A stretch of 8,448 nt of DNA. It comes from Gammaproteobacteria bacterium. GTDB lineage: Bacteria; Pseudomonadota; Gammaproteobacteria; Halothiobacillales; Halothiobacillaceae. The notes under the pieces were generated by a model. The model did no database searches, was not told where the DNA came from, and saw nothing but the letters and a program-made list of their open reading frames with translations. Shown here one piece after another: positions 1 through 6,247 of the stretch (positions are counted from its first letter, which is position 1; the number at the start of each line of letters is the position of its first letter). The stretch is from NCBI GenBank assembly GCA_029335925.2, contig JARJMX020000178.1:1-8448 (forward strand). The letters are read 5' to 3'. The translations under genes were made by a program, and so were the position numbers.

Positions 1-1709
1 CCGACGCGCCCGCCGCCCACGCCCGCTTCCCAGAGCACCTCACCCACCGGGATCGGCTGAATAACGAGGGTTGTACTGACGCACATAAGACGGACATTAA
101 TTGCCGTCCGCCTACGCGCTTTGACCAATGGCCCCTGACCGAAGGTTACGGCAGGACCGACGCCCCTGCTGCGGCCCGAGACGGTCGTCTGCCTGCGGTC
201 TTCGACCGATGGGATTTGGCCGATCCCACCGGCTGGACGGTGGCGCACGAGGCGGCTGAGTATGGGGGTCTGCCGGAAGGCTTTGACCGGTGGGATTTGG
301 CGAACAAGTACGGCTGGACCGTGGCGCATGAGGCCGTGAAACATGAGACTTTGCCCTCCAGTTTTAACCAATGGCACTTAGCCGACAACACGGGTTGGAC
401 CGTGGCACATGAAGTCATTCGCTGCGGTTACTTGCCCGAGGATTTGAACGAATGGGATTTTTGCCAATGGGATTTGGCGGACCACAACGGTTGGACCATC
501 GCGCATATGATGGCGGAAAAATACGGCTGGCTTCCGGAGGGGTTCAATCACTGGGATTGGGCGGACCGCAACGGTGAGACCGTAGCGCACGCGCTGATCC
601 GAGGCGGACGCGGGCCTCATAATATCAATACGTATTTTGAGATAGTTCGCGTGTGTTCATTGCCTGCTGATTTCAGGCGCTGGGATTTACGGGTCGAGCA
701 CGGCTGGACCTTGGCCCACGAGGCCGCCCGGCATGGGACTTTGCCCGAGGGGTTTGATCGATGGGACTTGGCCACGAGTAGCGGCTGGACCGTCGCCCAT
801 GAGGCGGCCCGATGGGGGTACTTGCCTGCGGGATTTGATCGATGGGAGCTAACCAACCATGGGGGGGATACAGTCGCGCATGTGGCTGCCGAGAACGGGA
901 CTTTGCCTGAGGGGTTTGATCGGTGGGATTTGAGGGACAGCGATAACTGGAGCGTGGCTCACGAGGCCGCCCGATGGGGCCATCTTCCGAAGAATTTCGA
1001 TCAATGGAGTTTGGTGAGCAAGCACAATTGGACCGTTGCGCACGCGGCAGCCGCCAACGGTCATCTCCCTGAGAACTTCAGTCATTTGTATTGGACTGAC
1101 AAGCAAGGCGTGACGGTGGCCCACCTGTTGGCTCGCTATGGCAAGCTCCCCAAAGATTTTGACCGATGGAATTTGGCGACGAAGGATGGGCGCACTATCG
1201 CACACGAAGCGGCCTGTTCTGGACAATTGCCGGAGGATTTCAAGCATTGGGATTGGGCGGATAAAAAGGGCTGGACCGTGGCCCATGAGGCAGCGGGGCA
1301 TGGTTACTTGCCCAAGGAGTTTGATCACTGGGATTGGGTCGATCACAGCGGGAAGACGGTCGCTCATGTGGCGGCGCTGCATGGGCATCTGCCTGAAGGT
1401 TTCAGCCATTGGAATTGGACCGATAAAAGCGGTTATACCGTCGCTCATGCAGCGGCCTACAAGGGGGACTTGCCCCAAGGCTTTGATCGGTGGGACTTGG
1501 CCACGAATAACGGCTGGACCGTCGCCCATCAAGCGGCGCAGCGTGGTTGCTTACCCAAGGGTTTTGACCAGTGGGACTTGACTGACGGATGGGGCCGCAC
1601 GGTCGCATACCTCGCATACAAGTGCAATCATCTCCCTGAAGATTTCGACCGTTGGGACTTGCTCGAATCGGATGATGATGAGTCAAGCAGCCGCCCCTCG
1701 CCGTCTTAA
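1..1709 (+). CDS. 27-residue-repeat (ankyrin-like) protein 1, 5'-partial
   Basis: The reading frame is open from base 3 to the TAA at 1707-1709, 568 visible residues, so the true start lies left of the window. A TTG at 216 is only the Leu of a WDL motif, and two clear repeats plus a third partial one lie upstream of it in the same frame; it is not a start. About 20 repeats are visible. The first three are diverged (TDAH or TDAP instead of TVAH). One unit carries a 5-residue duplication (bases 451-480). The unit at about 582-710 has a 16-residue insertion containing INTYFEIVRVCSLPADF, which resembles the N-terminal cap of the sister proteins, so the gene may be two ancestral copies fused. The last repeat has TVAY instead of TVAH, followed by an acidic, Ser/Pro-rich tail (ESDDDESSSRPSPS). 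No signal peptide or membrane segment is visible. Role unknown; a protein-binding scaffold is the best guess. Gene 2 follows 56 nt downstream with no obvious terminator. Confidence 0.9.
   Translation, partial: DAPAAHARFPEHLTHRDRLNNEGCTDAHKTDINCRPPTRFDQWPLTEGYGRTDAPAAARDGRLPAVFDRWDLADPTGWTVAHEAAEYGGLPEGFDRWDLANKYGWTVAHEAVKHETLPSSFNQWHLADNTGWTVAHEVIRCGYLPEDLNEWDFCQWDLADHNGWTIAHMMAEKYGWLPEGFNHWDWADRNGETVAHALIRGGRGPHNINTYFEIVRVCSLPADFRRWDLRVEHGWTLAHEAARHGTLPEGFDRWDLATSSGWTVAHEAARWGYLPAGFDRWELTNHGGDTVAHVAAENGTLPEGFDRWDLRDSDNWSVAHEAARWGHLPKNFDQWSLVSKHNWTVAHAAAANGHLPENFSHLYWTDKQGVTVAHLLARYGKLPKDFDRWNLATKDGRTIAHEAACSGQLPEDFKHWDWADKKGWTVAHEAAGHGYLPKEFDHWDWVDHSGKTVAHVAALHGHLPEGFSHWNWTDKSGYTVAHAAAYKGDLPQGFDRWDLATNNGWTVAHQAAQRGCLPKGFDQWDLTDGWGRTVAYLAYKCNHLPEDFDRWDLLESDDDESSSRPSPS
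451..480 (+). repeat. 15-bp tandem duplication inside a repeat unit
   Basis: AATGGGATTT occurs at 451-460 and again at 466-475, offset by 15 bp. It lengthens this unit by five residues (EWDF-CQ-WDL) without changing the frame. It looks like replication slippage on a locally repeated motif. Confidence 0.75.
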
Positions 1710-1739
1710 GCCCTTTCAGGTTTATTCCGCATTAGGAGC

Positions 1740-1769
1740 GGAATCATACTATGAGGAATCATACCATGA
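1740..1769 (+). repeat. 15-bp tandem duplication carrying the start of repeat gene 2
   Basis: Copies at 1740-1754 and 1755-1769 match at 14 of 15 bases (GGAATCATAC then TATGA or CATGA). Each contains an ATG in the same frame (1751 and 1766), giving two candidate starts. GAGGA, formed across the junction (1753-1757), makes a Shine-Dalgarno 8 nt before ATG 1766. The first copy overlaps the right arm of a perfect 7-bp hairpin (ATTCCGC 1724-1730, GCGGAAT 1738-1744), whose loop and right arm hold AGGAG (1734-1738). Confidence 0.8.
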
Positions 1770-2560
1770 CCGAGACCCAAGCCTATTTCGAGATGGCCCG
1801 CGAGGGGCGCTTGCCTGCGGACTTCAATCAGTGGGATTTGGCCGACGAGAACGGCTGGACCGTCGCGCACGAAGCCGCCCGATGCGGCCATTTGCCTGAG
1901 GGTTTTAACCAATGGGAGCTTGCCGACAAAAAGGGTAATCTTGTGGCTGAAACGGCCCTCCTATACGAAACCCTGCCGAAGGATTTTAACCAGTGGGATA
2001 TGAAAACATCCCCCTTTGGCCGAACGTTAGCGCACGAGGCGGCCTCGCTTGGGGTATTGCCCGAGGGTTTTAGCCGTTGGGATTTGGCGGACAAGTACGG
2101 CTGGACAGTCGCCCATGAGGCGGTCGTCGATTATCCTTTGCCTGCGGATTTTAACCAGTGGAGTTTGGCGAATAAAGACGGGACGACCGTCGCGCACATT
2201 GCCGCAGAAACGGGTTTTCTGCCGAAGGACTTCAATCAGTGGAAGCTCGCCGACAAGGACGGTCGGACGGTGGCCCACGTGGCGGCGGAATACGGCCACC
2301 TTCCTGAGGGGTTCGATCAGTGGGATTTGGCGGATCGCCATAACCATACCGTGGCGCATGTCGCGGCTGAATATGGTCATCTTCCTGAGGGGTTCGATCA
2401 GTGGGAACTCACCAACGATAACGATGAAACCGTGGCTTACATTGCAAGCAAACACAACCATTTGCCCAAGGGTTTTTGTAAATGGGAGTTGACCTACAAG
2501 GAAAGCGAGGAGGATGATTATTATGAGGATGATTATGAGGATGATTACCGGATTTATTAA
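1766..2560 (+). CDS. 27-residue-repeat (ankyrin-like) protein 2
   Basis: 264 residues from ATG 1766, chosen because GAGGA at 1753-1757 is well spaced; ATG 1751 in the same frame would add five residues. Residues 1-29 form an N-terminal cap: a short helix with AYFEMAREG in place of TVAHEAA, then LPADFNQWDLADEN. Eight repeats follow. The second is degenerate (LVAETALLYET in place of TVAHEAAxxGx) and one residue long. Units six and seven share a 26-bp identical block (2300-2325 and 2381-2406). The last unit has TVAY instead of TVAH, and the protein ends in a strongly acidic, Tyr-rich tail of about 20 residues (SEEDDYYEDDYEDDYRIY). No export signal or membrane segment is visible, so it is cytosolic or delivered by a route that needs no N-terminal signal. 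It sits 56 nt after gene 1 and 43 nt before gene 3, consistent with one operon. Molecular function unknown. Confidence 0.93.
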   Translation: MTETQAYFEMAREGRLPADFNQWDLADENGWTVAHEAARCGHLPEGFNQWELADKKGNLVAETALLYETLPKDFNQWDMKTSPFGRTLAHEAASLGVLPEGFSRWDLADKYGWTVAHEAVVDYPLPADFNQWSLANKDGTTVAHIAAETGFLPKDFNQWKLADKDGRTVAHVAAEYGHLPEGFDQWDLADRHNHTVAHVAAEYGHLPEGFDQWELTNDNDETVAYIASKHNHLPKGFCKWELTYKESEEDDYYEDDYEDDYRIY

Positions 2561-2603
2561 AGGGCGGCCCGCTTGTTTTTATCTGCTGTAAAGGAACAAG
2601 ATC

Positions 2604-3881
2604 ATGACCCATCACATGGCTCAGCACTATTTGGACATGGCCACATTTGGCCTTTTGCCTGTTCATTTTGACCGATGGGATATGGCCAATGAACAGGGCT
2701 GGACCATCGCCCACCAAGCCGCTGAGAGCGATTATTTGCCCGAGCATTTCAACCAATGGGGGCTGGCCACCGCTTCCGGCTGGACGGTGGCGCATATTGC
2801 CGCGCGGTATAGAGCATGGCCGTCGGATTTTAAGGCATGGGATTGGGCGGACAAGGACGGCTGGACCGTCGCCCATGAGGCGGCCACCAGCGGTCGTCTT
2901 CCGAAGGACTTTGATCGATGGGATTTGGCCGATAAGAATGGCTATACCGTCGCGCACGTCGCGGCTCAGCATGGGAACCTGCCCAAGGATTTTAACCTCT
3001 GGCATCTAGCCGACCAAAATGGCTGGACGGTTGCGCACGTCGCGGCTCAGCATGGGAACCTGCCCAAGGATTTTAACCGCTGGCATCTGGCTGACCAAAA
3101 CGGCTGGTCTGTTGCTCACGAAGCCGCTCAGCATGGGACATTACCGGAAGGGTTCCACCACTGGTATCTCACCGATCATGAGGGACGTTCGGTGGCGCAT
3201 GTGGCCGTGCAAAACCAATTCTTGCCGGAGAATTTTACCTATTGGCATTGGGCTGATCACGACGGCTGGACCGTCGCGCATATGGCCGCCCAGCATAGGC
3301 ATCTCCCTGTGGGGTTTGACCGCTGGGATTTAATGGACCACCACGGCTGGACCGTCGCCCACGTGGCGGCTATCTGGGGGCGCTTGCCTAAGGACTTTGA
3401 CCATTGTGGATTAACGAATCGCAATGGAGATACGGTGGCGCATGTGGCTGCCCGCTATCGTCACCTGCCCCAAGATTTTAACCAGTGGTCTCTTGCGGAT
3501 GACCGAGGCTGGACCGTGGCCCACGAGGCCGCCGAGTATGGCTATTTGCCCGTTACTTTTGAGGCATGGGACTTGGCCGACCAATACGGCCGCACCGTCG
3601 CTCATGTTGCCGCCCAATATGGGCATCTTCCAGCGCATTTTAACCGCTGGGACTTGGCGGATCATGACGGCTGGACGGTGGCCCACGAGGCCGCCCGCTC
3701 AGGCGAATTGCCCGAGGATTTTGAGCATTGGGATTGGGCCGATCACAGCGGCCAAACCGTCGCGCAGGTGGCCGCACGCTTCGGTCACTATCCCAAGGAG
3801 CAGGACTTTGAGCAGGAGTATGTGTATGTGCTTGATGAACAAGCAGAAGAGGAGACCCTAAAATCTGTGCGCCTGTCTTAA
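2604..3881 (+). CDS. 27-residue-repeat (ankyrin-like) protein 3
   Basis: 425 residues. ATG 2604 follows AAGGA (2591-2595) by 8 nt. The N-terminal cap has HYLDMATFGLLPVHFDRWD, the same half-repeat cap as proteins 2, 5 and 6. Fourteen repeats follow with almost no length variation, making this the most regular array in the window. Units 4 and 5 are nearly identical in DNA, a recent 81-bp duplication. The last unit reads TVAQ instead of TVAH and is followed by a charged tail with a Glu block near the end (DEQAEEETLKSVRLS). Such Glu-rich C-termini are known in some type IVB (Dot/Icm) effectors; applying this here is speculation. Gene 4 begins 45 nt downstream. Confidence 0.94.
   Translation: MTHHMAQHYLDMATFGLLPVHFDRWDMANEQGWTIAHQAAESDYLPEHFNQWGLATASGWTVAHIAARYRAWPSDFKAWDWADKDGWTVAHEAATSGRLPKDFDRWDLADKNGYTVAHVAAQHGNLPKDFNLWHLADQNGWTVAHVAAQHGNLPKDFNRWHLADQNGWSVAHEAAQHGTLPEGFHHWYLTDHEGRSVAHVAVQNQFLPENFTYWHWADHDGWTVAHMAAQHRHLPVGFDRWDLMDHHGWTVAHVAAIWGRLPKDFDHCGLTNRNGDTVAHVAARYRHLPQDFNQWSLADDRGWTVAHEAAEYGYLPVTFEAWDLADQYGRTVAHVAAQYGHLPAHFNRWDLADHDGWTVAHEAARSGELPEDFEHWDWADHSGQTVAQVAARFGHYPKEQDFEQEYVYVLDEQAEEETLKSVRLS
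2952..3078 (+). repeat. Recently duplicated 81-bp unit in repeat gene 3
   Basis: A 46-bp block at 2952-2997 recurs without a mismatch at 3033-3078, exactly 81 bp later. Most other units differ at many silent sites, so this pair is young compared with the rest of the array. Confidence 0.9.
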
Positions 3882-3926
3882 GCCTAACACCATAGGGCTT
3901 TCAACCAAACACCAAGGGGGCTGATC

Positions 3927-5024
3927 ATGGCTATTCATGATTTTCTCAAGAATTTTGACCTTCGTCTTCATCTCATGAAAACGGCTTTGGAAAAGTCAGA
4001 TTATGAAGTCGCCACCCGCGACATCCGGCGTCGCCTGTTCACGATGGACCCATCTCACGTCGCTTATGAGCATCTCATAAATGATCTCTATACTGAGATG
4101 GCTAAGCATGGCCGCTTGCCTAAGGATTTTGATCAGTGGGACTTGATCAATCGTGAGGGCTGGTCCATCGCTCATATCGCCGCTAGGTATGGTCATCTGC
4201 CCGAACATTTTGATCAATGGGACATCGAATATAGCAACGTTTCGCTGGGGGATGAATACCCTAGTCGTTGGACCGTCGCCCATGAAGCGGCGAAGCATGG
4301 AAATCTCCCCGCGAATTTTAACCTATGGGATTTGAGGGATAGGAAAGGCTGGACGGTCGCGCATGAAGCCGCGCGCTCGCCCTTTGGCCATTTGCCCAAG
4401 GATTTTGACCGGTGGGATTTGGCCACCCCTTCAGGCTGGACGGTGGCCCATGCGGCCGCATGGCGTGGACGTTTGCCCAAGGACTTTCAGCATTGGGATT
4501 GGGCGGATGAGAGCGGTGAGACAGTGGCCCACGAAGCCGCGCGGGGAGGATGCTTACCCGAAGGGTTTGATCATTGGGATTGGGCGGATAAAAGCGGTTA
4601 TACCGTCGCCCATGCTGCCGCCGAACGTGGACGATTGCCCAAGGATTTTACCCATTGGGATTGGGCGGACCACAAGGGCCGAACCGTGGCCCATGTGGCG
4701 GCACGAGGGGGGCACCTGCCGGAAGGCTTTGACCGATGGGATTGGGCTGATCAAGATGGTTATACCGTCGCCCACGAGGCGGCCGATTGCAGAAAACTCC
4801 CCGAAGGCTTTGATCGTTGGGACTTAGCCGACCATCGAGGGTATACGGTGGCGCATGTCGCGGCAAGGAACGGTACCCTACCGGAAAACTTTACCCATTG
4901 GGATTGGACGGACAAAGATGGCCGAACCGTTGCTGATGAACTAGACAAATATCATCATGATTTATGGGAATGCGGAGATTGGTATGACAATGATGACAAT
5001 GAATCTCCCGCCCCCCGCCCTTGA
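3927..5024 (+). CDS. 27-residue-repeat (ankyrin-like) protein 4 with long N-terminal extension
   Basis: 365 residues. ATG 3927 follows AAGGGGG (3914-3920) by 6 nt. It differs from its sisters in having about 55 extra residues at the N-terminus, predicted helical and charged (MAIHDFLKNFDLRLHLMKTA onward), before the usual cap (LINDLYTEMAKHGRLPKDFD). Ten repeats follow. The first has a 9-residue insertion after WD, and the third has a 2-residue insertion before LP. Units 4-7 and 9 carry the WDWAD variant rather than WDLAD. The last unit reads TVAD, replacing the His, and then breaks down into an acidic tail ending ESPAPRP. An intrinsic terminator 30 nt after the stop suggests this is the last gene of the 1-to-4 transcript. 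Confidence 0.94.
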   Translation: MAIHDFLKNFDLRLHLMKTALEKSDYEVATRDIRRRLFTMDPSHVAYEHLINDLYTEMAKHGRLPKDFDQWDLINREGWSIAHIAARYGHLPEHFDQWDIEYSNVSLGDEYPSRWTVAHEAAKHGNLPANFNLWDLRDRKGWTVAHEAARSPFGHLPKDFDRWDLATPSGWTVAHAAAWRGRLPKDFQHWDWADESGETVAHEAARGGCLPEGFDHWDWADKSGYTVAHAAAERGRLPKDFTHWDWADHKGRTVAHVAARGGHLPEGFDRWDWADQDGYTVAHEAADCRKLPEGFDRWDLADHRGYTVAHVAARNGTLPENFTHWDWTDKDGRTVADELDKYHHDLWECGDWYDNDDNESPAPRP

Positions 5025-5054
5025 TGAATGCCAGTAAGGCGGATACAATGAAGG

Positions 5055-5083
5055 GGGCCGCAACGAGCGGCCCTTTTTCTTTT
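5055..5083 (+). terminator. Rho-independent terminator after repeat gene 4
   Basis: A perfect 7-bp GC stem, GGGCCGC (5055-5061) and GCGGCCC (5067-5073), closes the 5-nt loop AACGA and is followed by TTTTTCTTTT. It lies 30 nt past the TGA of repeat gene 4 and would separate genes 1-4 from gene 5. Confidence 0.92.
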
Positions 5084-5132
5084 CAATGAATGGCAAAAAG
5101 AGTGCTTATGAAGATGAACGGGGATGATTTTT

Positions 5133-5810
5133 ATGAAGATGGATGACCTTCACAGGAACTATGTTAAAGCCGCGCGTTTGGCCCGCTTGGGGCTTTTGCC
5201 TGAGGGGTTTGATGCTTGGGACTTGGCCGATGATCGCGGCTGGACGGTCGCCCATGAGGCAGCCGCCCATGGTCGCTTACCCAAGGGATTTGACCAGTGG
5301 GATTTGGCCGATCAGTACGGTCGCACTGTGGCGCATGTGGCGGCCTATGCGGGGTCTTTGCCCAAGGGGTTTGACCAATGGCACTTGGCCGATAAAGATG
5401 GCCGCACGGTGGCGCACGAGGCCGCCTACTGGATGCGCTTGCCCAAGGCGTTTGATCAATGGAGCTTGGCCGACAAGGACGGCTGGACGGTTGCCCATGA
5501 AGTGGCTTATTACGGCCGGGGACGCTTGCCGGAAGGGTTCCACCAGTGGGATTTGGCCGACCATCGAGGCTGGACCGTCGCCCACGAGGCGGCCTGTTTT
5601 GGGGCCTTGCCCAAGGGGTTTGATCAATGGGATTTGGCGGACAAGGAGGGCCGAACTGTGGCGCATATAGCGGTGCGGTATGGTTATCTTCCCGAGGATT
5701 TTGACCGGTGGGATATGACCGATGAAGAGGGCCGAACCGTCGCGCAGGTGGCGGCCCAGTATGGACGCCTGCCGGAAGGGGTGGCGTGGACGGATTCGCC
5801 CCGTCCATAA
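5133..5810 (+). CDS. 27-residue-repeat (ankyrin-like) protein 5
   Basis: 225 residues from ATG 5133, chosen because GGGGA (5120-5124) sits 8 nt upstream. ATG 5124 (three residues longer) and ATG 5139 are in the same frame and possible. The cap (YVKAARLARLGLLPEGFDAWD) lacks the Phe of the YFxMA form but keeps the helix and the LPEGF half. Seven repeats follow; unit 4 has two extra residues (YYGRGRLP) at the site where protein 4 has SPFG. The last unit reads TVAQ instead of TVAH and stops early, with a short tail ending DSPRP and no acidic stretch. It lies just after the terminator, so it needs its own promoter; I do not see a convincing one in the roughly 40 nt available. The next gene starts 51 nt downstream. 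Confidence 0.92.
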   Translation: MKMDDLHRNYVKAARLARLGLLPEGFDAWDLADDRGWTVAHEAAAHGRLPKGFDQWDLADQYGRTVAHVAAYAGSLPKGFDQWHLADKDGRTVAHEAAYWMRLPKAFDQWSLADKDGWTVAHEVAYYGRGRLPEGFHQWDLADHRGWTVAHEAACFGALPKGFDQWDLADKEGRTVAHIAVRYGYLPEDFDRWDMTDEEGRTVAQVAAQYGRLPEGVAWTDSPRP

Positions 5811-5861
5811 TTCGGCTTGCTGCCTAAAGATATTGCTCAACTTACAACACAGGTGAAAATC

Positions 5862-6155
5862 ATGAAGCCTTCTGCCCTAGAATCCTACGTTCGCAGTGTC
5901 ATTGCACAAGAGACTCAGAAGTGGGCCAAGCCCATCGTGCGAAGCGAAAACAATGCTGGCCATGTAGCATTCCATGAGCGCCTTGATGAGGCGCTTAAGG
6001 ACGATAAGGCGACCAAGATTCTGCTCAACAACTTGTTCATCTTGGCAAGAACGGGGCCGAATGACGAGTGGAAGCCGGTGATGGCCGATGTGCCCTATGA
6101 TGATCACGATGCTGATCAGACCGATGAAAATACCGAGGAACGATTGCGGCCGTGA
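5862..6155 (+). CDS. Hypothetical small protein, non-repeat, acidic C-terminal tail
   Basis: 97 residues. ATG 5862 is preceded by AGGTGA (5851-5856) at 5 nt; a TTG at 5817 in the same frame has no ribosome-binding site. I do not recognise the family. Residues 1-75 look helical, with alternating charged and hydrophobic positions (LESYVRSVIAQETQKWAKPI, then HERLDEALKDDKATKILLNN). The last 20 or so are very acidic (DDHDADQTDENTEE), ending RLRP. It contains no TVAH repeat although it sits between two repeat genes. The acidic tail and final RP resemble proteins 4 and 5, so it could be a partner, chaperone or regulator of them; this is guesswork from position. Confidence 0.75.
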   Translation: MKPSALESYVRSVIAQETQKWAKPIVRSENNAGHVAFHERLDEALKDDKATKILLNNLFILARTGPNDEWKPVMADVPYDDHDADQTDENTEERLRP

Positions 6156-6179
6156 TTGCGAAGCGTAACGTTTCCAAAA

Positions 6180-6230
6180 GGTGGATTTGGATTGTTGGCT
6201 ACTGTTGATTTATAATAGGAGTCATCCACC
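6180..6230. repeat. Inverted repeat flanking the promoter of repeat gene 6
   Basis: GGTGGAT (6180-6186) and ATCCACC (6224-6230) are perfect 7-bp inverted copies, 37 nt apart, bracketing the -35 and -10 boxes. They could be two half-sites of a regulator or a long-loop hairpin; neither is proven. Confidence 0.5.
6187..6216 (+). promoter_or_regulatory. Sigma-70-type promoter of repeat gene 6
   Basis: A perfect TATAAT -10 box (6211-6216) lies 18 nt after TTGGAT (6187-6192), a partial -35 match. Transcription would start near 6223, about 25 nt before the GTG start of repeat gene 6. This is among the best-scoring promoters by eye in the window. Confidence 0.6.
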
Positions 6231-6247
6231 AGTAAGAGAGATAGGTT

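Noticed and set aside
849..1532. Long open frames on the minus strand across the repeat genes (e.g. 849-1532, 2409-3005, 5164-5808)
   Set aside because: They are mirror images of the 81-bp repeats: the periodic sequence keeps antisense frames free of stops. They lack their own starts with ribosome-binding sites, and their products are periodic shadows of the repeat.
2049..2492. Plus-strand frames overlapping the repeat genes out of phase (e.g. 1138-1581, 2049-2492, 3424-3861, 4363-4827)
   Set aside because: Same cause: shifted reading of the repeat. The repeat-encoding frame has conserved protein motifs, caps and tails.
2561..2603. Terminator between repeat genes 2 and 3 (GGGCGGCCCGC followed by a T run)
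   Set aside because: The GC-rich run cannot form a stem with a workable loop, so no real hairpin precedes the T run.
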